Below are positions 53,391-62,248 of a stretch of 64,000 bases of DNA, piece after piece. Every line of letters begins with the position of its first letter. Positions within the stretch are counted from its first letter, which is position 1. A program made the translations under genes and the position numbers. The stretch is taken from positions 62,001 to 126,000 of the forward strand of contig NZ_MTSZ01000006.1 in assembly GCF_002118315.1 (NCBI RefSeq), written 5' to 3'. The notes under the pieces were generated by a model that saw only the letters and a program-made list of their open reading frames with translations, was not told the DNA's origin and did not search any database. Origin of the DNA: Kiloniella majae. GTDB lineage: Bacteria > Pseudomonadota > Alphaproteobacteria > Kiloniellales > Kiloniellaceae.

Positions 53391-54500
53391 ATGGATGTTC
53401 GTGCTGCGGTCGCCTGGGGTGCTGGCAAGCCCATGACAATTGAAACTGTTCAACTGGAAGGTCCTCGTCACGGGGAAGTTCTTGTTGAAATGAAAGCAAC
53501 TGGTGTTTGCCATACCGATTACTTCACTCTTTCCGGGGCTGATCCCGAAGGACTTTTCCCGACAATTTTGGGACATGAAGGTGCCGGGGTCGTGGTTGAT
53601 GTTGGACCGGGTGTAACATCATTAAAAAAAGGCGATCACGTTATTCCCCTCTACACGCCAGAATGTCGCGAGTGTGATTACTGTCTAAATCCGAAGACCA
53701 ATCTTTGTCAGGCAATCCGCTCTACACAGGGGCAGGGATTAATGCCAGATGGGACAAGCCGTTTTTCCATGGACGGGAAAATGCTGCACCATTATATGGG
53801 CTGTTCAACCTTTGCGAATTACAGTGTTCTTCCAGAAATTGCATTAGCAAAAATTCGTGAAGATGCGCCTTTTGATAAGGTTTGCTATATCGGGTGCGGC
53901 GTTACTACAGGTGTTGGTGCAGTTATCAATACGGCCAAGGTTGAACCAGGGTCGAATGTGGTTGTTTTTGGCCTTGGCGGAATTGGCTTGAACGTCATCC
54001 AAGGTGCCAAGATGGTTGGCGCCAACAAAATCATTGGCGTTGACCTGAACGATGATCGCAAGGCACTCGGCGAAAAGTTCGGGATGACGGATTTTGTGAA
54101 TCCAAAAGATATCGACGGCGATCTTGTTGAAGCTCTTGTCGATTTGACAAACGGCGGTGCGGATTATTCTTTTGAATGTATTGGTAACGTGAACACCATG
54201 CGTCAGGCTCTAGAGTGCTGCCACAAAGGTTGGGGCGTTTCAGTGATCGTTGGTGTCGCAGGTGCTGGACAGGAAATCGCGACACGCCCGTTCCAGTTGG
54301 TTACAGGACGCGTATGGAAAGGGACTGCTTTTGGCGGTGCTCGTGGACGTACAGATGTGCCACAGATTGTTGACTGGTACATGGATGGTAAAATCAATAT
54401 CGATGACTTGATCACCCATACAATGCCGTTGGACGATATTAACTCTGCGTTTGATCTCATGCATAGTGGCGAATCAATCAGATCTGTCGTGCTGTATTAA
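53391..54500 (+). CDS. frmA: S-(hydroxymethyl)glutathione dehydrogenase (class III ADH)
   Basis: 369 residues. Catalytic zinc ligands are C40, H62 and C169, with E63 beside them (GHEGAG). The structural zinc is held by C92, C95, C98 and C106 (ECRECDYC...NLC). The Rossmann motif is GLGGIG (194-199). The absence of long insertions and the [18 protein letters not shown] start fit class III ADH. It oxidises the glutathione adduct of formaldehyde with NAD+, and the next gene supplies the hydrolase that completes the pathway. Confidence 0.96.
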   Translation: MDVRAAVAWGAGKPMTIETVQLEGPRHGEVLVEMKATGVCHTDYFTLSGADPEGLFPTILGHEGAGVVVDVGPGVTSLKKGDHVIPLYTPECRECDYCLNPKTNLCQAIRSTQGQGLMPDGTSRFSMDGKMLHHYMGCSTFANYSVLPEIALAKIREDAPFDKVCYIGCGVTTGVGAVINTAKVEPGSNVVVFGLGGIGLNVIQGAKMVGANKIIGVDLNDDRKALGEKFGMTDFVNPKDIDGDLVEALVDLTNGGADYSFECIGNVNTMRQALECCHKGWGVSVIVGVAGAGQEIATRPFQLVTGRVWKGTAFGGARGRTDVPQIVDWYMDGKINIDDLITHTMPLDDINSAFDLMHSGESIRSVVLY

Positions 54501-54515
54501 TTTACATGCACACTT

Positions 54516-54554
54516 GAGGGGCCTTTTTAAATAAAGGGCCCCTCTTCTTTTTAT
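54516..54554 (+). terminator. Terminator-like hairpin between frmA and fghA
   Basis: GAGGGGCC / GGCCCCTC (54516-54523 with 54537-54544) is followed by TTCTTTTTATG. Read-through or a separate promoter for fghA would be needed. Confidence 0.8.
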
Positions 54555-54605
54555 GATCTAAAGTACCTTTCTTTTATCATCAGGCTATAATCAGGTTTCT
54601 TTTCA

Positions 54606-55469
54606 ATGACAGAGCTTAATATTACCGACCTTGATCTAATTAGTGAAAACAAAATGTTTGGTGGTCTACAACGTGTCTACAGCCACCCGTCAAAGGTTTG
54701 TAACGGGTTAATGCGTTTTGCGATCTATTTACCGCCAGCGGCATTGAACGGGAATAAAGTACCTGTCGTAACCTATCTTTCTGGTTTGACCTGTACCGAA
54801 GATAACGTGACGGTTAAAGCTGGCGCACAACGTATTGCCAGTGAGCTTGGTATTATTTTTGTTGCCCCTGATACATCCCCGCGAAATCAAAATATCCCCG
54901 GTGAAGATGACAGCTATGATTTCGGATCTGCTGCAGGTTTTTATCTGGATGCAACCGAAGACCCATGGTCCGGTTCTTATAATATGTACAGTTATATCAC
55001 CCGGGAACTGCAAGATGTTATTTCGGGTAATTTCCTTGAAGCAAATATGAATAGACAGGGCATTACAGGGCACTCCATGGGCGGTCATGGTGCGTTGACT
55101 ATTCATTTGAAGAATCCAGATCTTTTTAAAACCTGTTCTGCTTTTGCGCCGATCTGTGCGCCGATGAGCTGTCCTTGGGGAGAAAAAGCATTGGGTGGAT
55201 ATCTGGGAACAGATAAGTCGAGCTGGATCGATTATGATGCAACAGAGCTCGTAAAAAAATCACCTTCTAGTGCTACTCTTCTTGTGGATCAGGGAGGTTC
55301 TGATACCTTCCTGGTGGAGCAGTTAAAGCCAGAGCTTTTACAGGAAGCTTGCGATAAGTCAGGGCAGAAACTGACCTTGAGAATGCAAGAAGGCTATGAT
55401 CACAGCTATTTCTTTATGGCGACCTTTATCGAAGATCATCTGAAACATCATTTCAATGGCCTGTCGTAG
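54606..55469 (+). CDS. fghA: S-formylglutathione hydrolase
   Basis: 287 residues, esterase-D family. The motifs are YLSGLTCTEDN, the nucleophile S157 in GHSMGGHGAL, an acid Asp in LVDQGGSDTFL and the catalytic His in GYDHSYFFM. It hydrolyses S-formylglutathione to formate and glutathione. The order frmA-fghA is standard for the glutathione-dependent formaldehyde pathway. Confidence 0.96.
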   Translation: MTELNITDLDLISENKMFGGLQRVYSHPSKVCNGLMRFAIYLPPAALNGNKVPVVTYLSGLTCTEDNVTVKAGAQRIASELGIIFVAPDTSPRNQNIPGEDDSYDFGSAAGFYLDATEDPWSGSYNMYSYITRELQDVISGNFLEANMNRQGITGHSMGGHGALTIHLKNPDLFKTCSAFAPICAPMSCPWGEKALGGYLGTDKSSWIDYDATELVKKSPSSATLLVDQGGSDTFLVEQLKPELLQEACDKSGQKLTLRMQEGYDHSYFFMATFIEDHLKHHFNGLS

Positions 55470-55591
55470 GAAGTAAATCTGTCGTAAGGGATAAATTTAA
55501 CACACTTTGCCTCTTGTAAAGGTTTTGGTCATAAATCCCGTGCCATTATCTTTTTCGTATTACAGGTAGTAATAGATGAAAGAGGCAAAGT

Positions 55592-55885
55592 ATGTCTAAG
55601 TTACTCGTTTCTGGTGATAGTTTATCATCCCAAGACATTGAATTAATTCAATCTTTCTATAGAGATAATATAGAAAATGGCCATATTGGTGAAGTTTTGC
55701 CATTGGCGACACAAGACGGTGAACAGGTTGTTGCTGTTCTAACCCCGGATAATAGTAATTTACTGTGCGCATTTGGAAAGGTGTCAGATTGGTATTGTGC
55801 AATCGACACCCATTCTAATGTGCTTGCGAAGGCACAGGTGTTGGGAGATCTCGTCTCTAACCTGTCTCTGGCTTCTCTAAGTTAA
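55592..55885 (+). CDS. Small conserved-looking protein of unknown function
   Basis: 97 residues, soluble and acidic (SSQDIELIQSFYRDNIENGHIGEVLPLATQDGEQVVAVLTPDNSNLLCAFGK). The gene is preceded by an AGAGGCAAAGT box and followed by a strong terminator, which supports it as real. No domain is recognised. Confidence 0.65.
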   Translation: MSKLLVSGDSLSSQDIELIQSFYRDNIENGHIGEVLPLATQDGEQVVAVLTPDNSNLLCAFGKVSDWYCAIDTHSNVLAKAQVLGDLVSNLSLASLS

Positions 55886-55900
55886 GAATTATATTGAGAG

Positions 55901-55938
55901 AACACCGTACTTATATCGTAAGTACGGTGTTTTTTTAT
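55901..55938 (+). terminator. Rho-independent terminator
   Basis: A perfect 13-bp stem AACACCGTACTTA / TAAGTACGGTGTT with loop TATCG and a T-run after it. Confidence 0.93.
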
Positions 55939-56068
55939 GTTCTATGTTGAAGAAAATTCACCAAAACAAAAGATCCCAAGTTAAGACGCAGAGTATGAAT
56001 ATTTTTTGCCAATAGCAAAATATGTTATATTAGCACACTTGTATGCTTAATTAAGATGAGGAGTGAGC

Positions 56069-56794
56069 ATGAAGAAAGAGATTCTTACATTTTTTATGAT
56101 ACTCTTTTTTCTTTGGTCATTTTCCACGCAAGCACAAGAGCAGCTTGTCTTTACAGGGATTGAAAATTCTTCTTACGCCACGATTAGCAAGCGTGTGATG
56201 GAGGAGGCATATAAGCGTTTAGGGCGTGATGTAAAGTTTTCCGATTTACCGGCAGCGAGATCGTTAGCTGTCGCAAATTCGGGAAGAGTTGATGGTGAAT
56301 TATACCGCATTAAAAATATCCATTTAAAATACAAGAACCTCATTATGGTTCCCGTACCCATCGGAATTATGGAAGGCGTTGCTATAACAACAAACCCCAA
56401 AATATCGATACAGAATTGGGACAGTTTAGCTCCATACCGTGTTTGCATTCGCAACGGTGTGAAATTTGCCGAAGCGGGCACCAAAAAAATGACGGTTGAT
56501 GTCAGCAATTCCAATGAGCATCTTTTTTACAATTTGGGCTTGAATAGATGCGATATTATTGTTCTGGCGCGTCTTACAAGTATAAAACTTGCCCAGGATT
56601 TTGAGACGGAGATGAAGCGGCCTGTCCACTATCACGTGATACAAACTTACCCGTTGTTTCATTACCTTCATAAGAAAAACAAGCCGTTGGTTCCAAAGTT
56701 AACGAAAGTTTTGGAAGAAATGCAAACAGACGGCACCATTGCAAAAATACGGGCAAGCTATATTGAAGAGATATCTTCAGCGACTTCTAGCTGA
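56069..56794 (+). CDS. Orphan family-3-like solute-binding protein
   Basis: About 241 residues from the ATG at 56069, which follows GAGGAG (a GTG at 56063 would add two). The signal sequence is MKKEILTFFMILFFLWSFSTQAQ. The mature part has the PBPb pattern: EEAYKRLGRDVKFSDLPAARSLAVANSGRVDGELYRI and KMTVDVSNSNEHLFYNLGLNRCDIIVLA. No transporter genes are adjacent. It resembles, at some distance, the two orphans at 18-21 kb. Confidence 0.82.
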   Translation: MKKEILTFFMILFFLWSFSTQAQEQLVFTGIENSSYATISKRVMEEAYKRLGRDVKFSDLPAARSLAVANSGRVDGELYRIKNIHLKYKNLIMVPVPIGIMEGVAITTNPKISIQNWDSLAPYRVCIRNGVKFAEAGTKKMTVDVSNSNEHLFYNLGLNRCDIIVLARLTSIKLAQDFETEMKRPVHYHVIQTYPLFHYLHKKNKPLVPKLTKVLEEMQTDGTIAKIRASYIEEISSATSS

Positions 56795-56888
56795 TAGTTA
56801 GTACTCGGTTGGGTAATTTGAATGAAATATAAATTAAACGGTTTTCGCCAGAGGCGTGGTATAGTTTAGTTACTTAAAAAAATTGTCT

Positions 56889-57509
56889 TCATGTGTTATC
56901 TCTTAAAAATTCTGCAGAAATTTGAAGCGTGACTTCATCACCAATAGCTGGGACAAGATCAGAGATATTATAATCCGACCGTTTGATTGTGCCTGTGGCA
57001 AAAAAGCCGAGTGTATATTTCCCTGTTAAAAAATTTACTGCTCCACCATTAAATTTTATTGTCATTGAAATTGGTGCTGTAATACCTTTTAAGGTCAAAT
57101 TTCCCTTCATTTCGACTTCTGTGTCACTTACAGGGATAATTTTTGTGCTTTCAAGGTAGGCAAAGGGGTGGTTTTTACTATCAAACCAACTGCGACCACT
57201 AAGTTCAGCCTCAAAGTCTTCGTTATTAACATCTAGACTTGTGACATCAACTTTTGCAAAAAGCTTTGTTGTTTCTGGGGTCTGAGGATCAAAATCTAAA
57301 GACGCTTCTATCGTGTTGAACCTACCGTAATAATCAGAAAACCCCAGATGATTGAGAGAGAAAATTAAACTGGCATGATCAGGGTCTAATTGATAAGCGC
57401 CTTCTCTCCACTCTGAAACTTGTGTTTGCTGGTGATTAGATGGAATAAGGCTGCCGCAAGAGATTAAAAAAAATGTTATTGACGTTATTAAAATATGTCT
57501 GATTTTCAT
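56889..57509 (-). CDS. YceI family lipoprotein
   Basis: 206 residues. The signal MKIRHILITSITFFLISC ends in a lipobox (LISC), so it is a predicted lipoprotein. The YceI lipocalin-like barrel shows YQLDPDHASLIFSLNHLGFSDYYGRFNTIEASLDFDPQTPETT, FEAELSGRSWFDSKNHPFAYLESTKI and NLTLKGITAPISMTIKF. YceI proteins bind isoprenoid-type lipids. It is divergent from two further yceI genes 127 bp away. Confidence 0.92.
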   Translation of the reverse strand: MKIRHILITSITFFLISCGSLIPSNHQQTQVSEWREGAYQLDPDHASLIFSLNHLGFSDYYGRFNTIEASLDFDPQTPETTKLFAKVDVTSLDVNNEDFEAELSGRSWFDSKNHPFAYLESTKIIPVSDTEVEMKGNLTLKGITAPISMTIKFNGGAVNFLTGKYTLGFFATGTIKRSDYNISDLVPAIGDEVTLQISAEFLRDNT

Positions 57510-57636
57510 AAAATTTTCCCTGAATCAAGCAGAACCTATTCAATAATCTATATCACTAAATAGGTAACTTCCTCTCACAAAGCCTTGATAATACTTTTTC
57601 TGATAAATTTTCTTCTTATTTTCCAGATAAGACATC

Positions 57637-58275
57637 ATGATATATTTTTTATTTAAGCTATATTATTGGATTGCCATGCTGAGTTTTAAGGTTTCGAGTA
57701 ATTTTTTTGTTAAACAGCTTTTCCTGTTTTTCTTTGCGTATATAAGCTCCTTTCCTTTTGCCACAGATGCTTTTTCAGCGCCGTCATGGCTGCTTGATCA
57801 AGAGGCCAGTAAACTGGGGTTTCTTGCTGTTCAATCCGGACGCGATGTTGAAGGTTTCTTTGAAGAGTATCAAGCTTCGATAAGTTTTCATCCCGACGAC
57901 CTTACAACAAGTTATATCCGTGTTATCGTTGAGATTGCATCCCTTTCAACACAATCTATTGATAGGGATAAGGTCATTAAATCGGCTGCTTTTCTGGATA
58001 GTGTTTCATATCCGAAAGCTCTTTTCGAGACGTCAAAGATTATAAAAATGGGCAATGATTATCAAGCTGTTGGAACGTTGAATCTGCATGGCATAACAAA
58101 GAAAATTATCCTGCCTTTTAAGGCACAAGTAATTTCGAATAAATTGTTAGCGTCGGGTGTTGTTTCTGTATCGCGGCTTGATTTTAACATTGGTTCTGGC
58201 CAATGGTTAGAGACAAATGTCGTTGGAGATGAGGTTCGAATTATCTTTTCGATAGAGGGGAAAAGCGAACAGTGA
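57637..58275 (+). CDS. YceI family protein
   Basis: 212 residues. A hydrophobic N terminus with a Sec signal ends near TDAFSAPS. The YceI pattern is WLLDQEASKLGFLAVQSGRDVEGFFEEYQASISFHPDD, FLDSVSYPKALFETSKI, then GTLNLHGITKKIILPFKAQV and LDFNIGSGQWLETNVVGDEVRI. It could start instead at the ATG at 57679. The next gene follows after 22 bp, so the two yceI genes form an operon. Confidence 0.88.
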   Translation: MIYFLFKLYYWIAMLSFKVSSNFFVKQLFLFFFAYISSFPFATDAFSAPSWLLDQEASKLGFLAVQSGRDVEGFFEEYQASISFHPDDLTTSYIRVIVEIASLSTQSIDRDKVIKSAAFLDSVSYPKALFETSKIIKMGNDYQAVGTLNLHGITKKIILPFKAQVISNKLLASGVVSVSRLDFNIGSGQWLETNVVGDEVRIIFSIEGKSEQ

Positions 58276-58297
58276 AGAGATCCCCGGGAAGCTTTTT

Positions 58298-58912
58298 ATG
58301 AATATGACGACTGTCACGGAACGAAAGTCACTTAAAAAAAGTACGCTGTGTTTCATATTGGCTTTTTGCTTGGTCGTTGTAGTTCCGGGACAAGCGATGG
58401 CTACGGAAAATTATTATGTCTTTGATAGTGTAAATACAAAAATTGACTTTGGCTTGAGAGTCTTAGGGCTGAAAAAAATTACGGGCGAGTTTGGAAAGAT
58501 CAAGGGAAAAGCGATTATAAGCCGTGATAATCAAAGGCAGAACTTTATTAATATTACAATCTCATCTGACTCTGTTCGTAACGATAGTACTTATATTGAG
58601 AGGCGGATGAAGAGTGATGACTTCCTTAATACTACAGTATTTCCAACCATAAACTTTCAAAGCAATAGCTTTGAATGGACTGCACAGGATGACATTGTAA
58701 TCATTGGTCCCCTTACCCTTCATGGAATTACAAAAGAAATTAAATGGGTGGCCAGGATGGTAAACTCTAGAGAGCTCTCTCAGGAACAGTCGTTTTATCG
58801 TGTGAATGCAGTGATTAGCAGATCAGATTTTGGCATGACGAAAGGGCTACCGTTTATATCTGATAAAATTACGCTGAACATAGAGATACAAGCATCTCTA
58901 CCTCAGGGATAA
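58298..58912 (+). CDS. YceI family protein
   Basis: 204 residues. A Sec signal ends at PGQAMATE. The YceI barrel is seen in YYVFDSVNTKIDFGLRVLGLKKITGEFGKIKGKAIISRDN, MKSDDFLNTTVFPTINFQSNSF and GPLTLHGITKEIKWVARM. GGGAAGC precedes the ATG. It is not nearly identical to its neighbours, so the triplet is an old expansion. The lipid ligand is unknown. Confidence 0.9.
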   Translation: MNMTTVTERKSLKKSTLCFILAFCLVVVVPGQAMATENYYVFDSVNTKIDFGLRVLGLKKITGEFGKIKGKAIISRDNQRQNFINITISSDSVRNDSTYIERRMKSDDFLNTTVFPTINFQSNSFEWTAQDDIVIIGPLTLHGITKEIKWVARMVNSRELSQEQSFYRVNAVISRSDFGMTKGLPFISDKITLNIEIQASLPQG

Positions 58913-58954
58913 TCTTATATTTAAATTTGTCAAAAAAACGCTCAGGAATCAAAA

Positions 58955-58974
58955 AAGCCGCTTAGAAGCGGCTT
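58955..58974 (-). terminator. Terminator of tRNA-Glu, copy 1
   Basis: The stem AAGCCGCTT / AAGCGGCTT is followed, in the minus direction, by a run of T. It also separates the convergent yceI operon. Confidence 0.85.
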
Positions 58975-58983
58975 TGAGCCGAA

Positions 58984-59059
58984 TGGCGACCCCTACGGGA
59001 TTCGAACCCGTGTTGCCGCCGTGAAAGGGCGGTGTCCTAGGCCTCTAGACGAAGGGGTC
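58984..59059 (-). tRNA. tRNA-Glu(UUC), copy 1
   Basis: A 76-nt tRNA with encoded CCA. The acceptor stem begins GACCCCT, the anticodon loop is CTTTCAC with TTC as anticodon, and the T-loop contains GGTTCGAATCC. It is identical in sequence to the second copy. Confidence 0.97.
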
Positions 59060-59327
59060 ATCTTTCGGTGAGCAAGTAATTACCGATTTCAGAGACCCTT
59101 GGCAAGCACCTTTTTCATATAAAGTTCGTTTTTTTAATTTTTCTTTGAAAAACTCTAAAAAAGATCGATTCTAGATTTAATTTCAGCAGGATAGATGTCT
59201 TGATGTCGCCGCGAATCAATTGAAACCATTCCTCCCCTCTTCATTTAATATAACGAATCGTTTTGTCAGAATGCGAGAGTTAGGGGAAGCATATATAAAT
59301 GGGAAATCTATAACCCAGGAATCAAAA

Positions 59328-59347
59328 AAGCCGCTTTAAAGCGGCTT
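59328..59347 (-). terminator. Terminator of tRNA-Glu, copy 2
   Basis: A palindrome AAGCCGCTTTAAAGCGGCTT, followed by TTTT in the minus direction. Confidence 0.82.
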
Positions 59348-59356
59348 TGAACCGAA

Positions 59357-59432
59357 TGGCGACCCCTACGGGATTCGAACCCGTGTTGCCGCCGTGAAAG
59401 GGCGGTGTCCTAGGCCTCTAGACGAAGGGGTC
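59357..59432 (-). tRNA. tRNA-Glu(UUC), copy 2
   Basis: A 76-nt tRNA, the same as copy 1 throughout. It lies directly downstream of the DUF1194 gene in the same direction. Confidence 0.97.
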
Positions 59433-59523
59433 ATCTTTCGGTGAGCAAGGATTTACCGATTTCAGAGACCCTTGGCAAGTAGGTATTTTCGATTCTGTGG
59501 TTTTTTTTCAAATTAGCTTTTGT

Positions 59524-60315
59524 TTATTGGCTCGCCAGCTTGATTTCATTGGCTTTTTGCGCGACGGGCACGCCCCCAATTTCTTTGATCAACTTTTCTT
59601 TCATCGCAGCACCAAAGTCTTCATAGGTCGTTGCAGTTTGAACAAAGGCCCCTGTGCCCCCAATAACAAACTTTTCATAGTACCTATCAATAAAGGGATC
59701 TTCATTGTTGATGGTCAAACCATTAATCACAATGCCCTGTGTTGTGGATTGATTGCGAACAAGTTCCGGTGGAGCGCCCTGATTGGATCGTCCGTCCCCG
59801 GAAATATCGATAACTTTACGTGCGCCTATGAAAGGGTTGATTTCCATTTGGCGCGTTGAATAGGTAATTGCCCCGCCAATAGAAGTACCACCGCCAAAAA
59901 TATATCTCGGGGTTTCATCTACAATGTCAGCAAATTGTGCAGCGCTTTCCTGATCACGTATCAAGAACCAATCTACTGCTACCTTTTGAAGTAGATTGTT
60001 TGCCCACTGGATAACAGCAACTGCCACGCCACGATCCCCGGCAACGGCAATGGCCTGCACGACAGAGGGATCGCGAAAAGCCTGCGCAATCCCCCGCATC
60101 TGTAGATCAAATTCCTGTGCGGAAACGCTTGTAGAGGCATCAACAGCCAAAACAAGTTCCAAGTCAACATGAACGCCTTCTTGTGCAAAGGCTTCGTTTT
60201 TTTGGATGAAGGCAGATGTGATGAAAACGGTTAAAAAAAAGGCAGAAACTACTCTGCCTAAGGAATAAAAATAATTAAAAGAATAGCGTCTGTAAGAAAA
60301 AAACGACTGTTTCAT
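59524..60315 (-). CDS. DUF1194 (von Willebrand A-like) secreted protein
   Basis: 263 residues. A hydrophobic N terminus ends near AFAQE, probably a signal. The VWA-like domain has the MIDAS-type DxSxS motif AVDASTSVSAQEFDLQMRGIAQAFRDPSVV, followed by GGGTSIGGAITYS and IDISGDGRSNQG. DUF1194 proteins are found largely in Alphaproteobacteria and have no established role. The gene follows recJ by 9 bp. Confidence 0.9.
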   Translation of the reverse strand: MKQSFFSYRRYSFNYFYSLGRVVSAFFLTVFITSAFIQKNEAFAQEGVHVDLELVLAVDASTSVSAQEFDLQMRGIAQAFRDPSVVQAIAVAGDRGVAVAVIQWANNLLQKVAVDWFLIRDQESAAQFADIVDETPRYIFGGGTSIGGAITYSTRQMEINPFIGARKVIDISGDGRSNQGAPPELVRNQSTTQGIVINGLTINNEDPFIDRYYEKFVIGGTGAFVQTATTYEDFGAAMKEKLIKEIGGVPVAQKANEIKLASQ

Positions 60316-60324
60316 TTTGTTATC

Positions 60325-62115
60325 TTACCCGTTTATTGGTGCGGCGTCTTCTATAATTATTTGTACACCATCTGGTCCGGACCAGGTATCACGTTTTAGT
60401 TTACCGCAGACATGAATGGGCATCCCCCCCGTATTCAAAAGCAGTTGTCCCAATTCGTTATCAAGAGATCGAAAGGCTATGCCCTTGATCGTTCGTCCAT
60501 CAGAACCGCTTAAAATACATCTGACGTGGCTTTCCCCAACGAGGCCGGGGCGTAGAACGCGTACCGAGGGGAACACGAACCTTGGTTGAGGATTACCAAC
60601 ACCAAAGGGACCACATGAATCCAGCAAGTCGATAAGATCCGTACTGGCGCCACCTGGTTGAAGTGCGCCGTCTATACCGATGCTTGGGGTAAAGGAAACT
60701 TCGGACAAAGCTTTTGAGAGGCGTTCTGATAAGAAGCCGCACAGTTGTTGATAGTTTTCTTGGCGAACTGTTAAACCTGCTGCCATGGCATGCCCTCCGC
60801 CGTTTTCTAACAAGCCGGCCTGCCGTGCGGCAATGATTGCAGCCCCAAGGTCAACACCGGGAACTGAACGACCAGATCCTTTGCCAATCCCTTGTTCATC
60901 AAAGGCGATAACAAGAGACGGCATGTTGTAGCGATCTTTGAGGCGGCTAGCGACAATACCAATAACACCGGGATGCCATCCCTCACCTGACGCAATGGCA
61001 ATGCCTTTTAGCTCCGTTTCGTCCCCGATTGTTCCTAATGCCTGATCCAGAACATCTGTTTCGATGGTTTTGCGCTCTGAATTGTATTCTTCCAGTTTTG
61101 ATGCGATTTTTAACGCTTCGTCTGCATTTTCTGTGGAAAGTAATTTCGCACCGAGCCATGATTGACCAACACGCCCGCCCGCATTTACACGGGGACCTAG
61201 TGTGTAGCCGAGATGCCCGCTGTCAGGTTTCTCTGATAGCTTGGCCACATCTGATAGTGCAACAATGCCGGGGTTATGACGTTTTGCCAGAACTTTAACG
61301 CCCTGACTGACGTAAGCCCTGTTCAGTCCAGATAGAGGAACAACATCACAAACCGTTCCCAAAGCGACAAGGTCCAGAAGCGACATAAGACTAGGCTCTT
61401 TGATGTTTTGCTGGCTGAGCCATCCTGATTCTCTCAGACGTCGGTTTAAGGCAACAAGAACAAGAAAAACCACACCCACGGCGGCCAGAGATCCGTATTC
61501 GCGGGTTTCGTCCTGTCGGTTTGGATTAACCACGGCAACAGCGGGTGGTAACAACGCTTCAGCTTCATGATGATCGATGATAAGAACATCAAGGCCCGCT
61601 TGCTTAGCACCTTCAAGAGCTTCAAACGCTGATGTGCCACAATCAACTGTGATAACAAGTGAGCATCCCTGCTGTTGCAAATTTAACAATGCAGGAAGAT
61701 TTGGACCGTAACCTTCACTTACTCTATCTGGAATGTGTACGGCAATTTCAACACCAATTGCATTAAAGTAACGTATGAGAAGTGCAGAGGAAGTTGCTCC
61801 ATCTACATCATAATCTCCAAAAACAGCAATTTTTTCTTTTTGTTCCAGCGCCTTGAGAAGTCGTTCTGTTGTATCGTCCATTCCCTTTAGAACGGATGGG
61901 TCTGGTAGCCAATCTTTTAGAGTTGGTTTCAAGAATGCTTCGGCTGTATCCAGTGTGACCCCACGGGCGGCCAGCAACCTGCCGATAATTTCAGGTAAAC
62001 CGAGACGCTGACTGAGGGCAAGAGCAGAACGGTGATCCTTTAAACGTTCTTCCCAACGCTTGCCTGTAATCGAGCTTTCAATACCCAAAAAAGTATCTCG
62101 TTCTTCACCCTGCAT
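60325..62115 (-). CDS. recJ: Single-stranded-DNA-specific exonuclease RecJ
   Basis: 596 residues. DHH motifs: GDYDVDGATSS (D101, D103, D105), VDCGTSA (D158) and IDHHEAE (D181, H182, H183). Then DHHA1 with GEGWHPGVIGIVASRL and GNGRSVPG-like GKGSGRSVPGVD, and the C-terminal OB-type domain. It degrades ssDNA 5' to 3' in repair. It lies in the hom-glpX-recJ block, separated from glpX by a terminator. Confidence 0.97.
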   Translation of the reverse strand: MQGEERDTFLGIESSITGKRWEERLKDHRSALALSQRLGLPEIIGRLLAARGVTLDTAEAFLKPTLKDWLPDPSVLKGMDDTTERLLKALEQKEKIAVFGDYDVDGATSSALLIRYFNAIGVEIAVHIPDRVSEGYGPNLPALLNLQQQGCSLVITVDCGTSAFEALEGAKQAGLDVLIIDHHEAEALLPPAVAVVNPNRQDETREYGSLAAVGVVFLVLVALNRRLRESGWLSQQNIKEPSLMSLLDLVALGTVCDVVPLSGLNRAYVSQGVKVLAKRHNPGIVALSDVAKLSEKPDSGHLGYTLGPRVNAGGRVGQSWLGAKLLSTENADEALKIASKLEEYNSERKTIETDVLDQALGTIGDETELKGIAIASGEGWHPGVIGIVASRLKDRYNMPSLVIAFDEQGIGKGSGRSVPGVDLGAAIIAARQAGLLENGGGHAMAAGLTVRQENYQQLCGFLSERLSKALSEVSFTPSIGIDGALQPGGASTDLIDLLDSCGPFGVGNPQPRFVFPSVRVLRPGLVGESHVRCILSGSDGRTIKGIAFRSLDNELGQLLLNTGGMPIHVCGKLKRDTWSGPDGVQIIIEDAAPING

Positions 62116-62198
62116 AATAATGAACCGACCAATTAAAAGTGTTTAAGAAAATAAAGACTGCCTAGGTACTTAGCCTACCGGGCTTCCTATAAAAAACA

Positions 62199-62230
62199 AG
62201 AGGCGCCACATTGGGCGCCTCTTTTATTTC
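62199..62230. terminator. Terminator between glpX and recJ
   Basis: A 9-bp stem AGAGGCGCC / GGCGCCTCT (62199-62207 with 62214-62222) has T-runs on both strands. It should stop glpX transcription before recJ. Confidence 0.87.
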
Positions 62231-62248
62231 TGGTATTTGGGTAAAGGA

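Larger units (their letters stand above)
58943..59106. repeat. 164-bp duplicated tRNA-Glu unit, copy 1
   Basis: The unit covers the terminator hairpin, tRNA-Glu and 47 bases of 5' flank. Aligned at an offset of 373 bp with copy 2 (59316-59479), only about five substitutions are visible, all outside the tRNA. Confidence 0.93.
59316..59479. repeat. 164-bp duplicated tRNA-Glu unit, copy 2
   Basis: The partner of 58943-59106. The 209 bp between the units are not duplicated and hold no gene I can see. Confidence 0.93.

Noticed and set aside
58943-59479. CRISPR-like repeats
   Set aside because: There are only two repeats of 164 bp, and each contains a complete tRNA-Glu gene and terminator.
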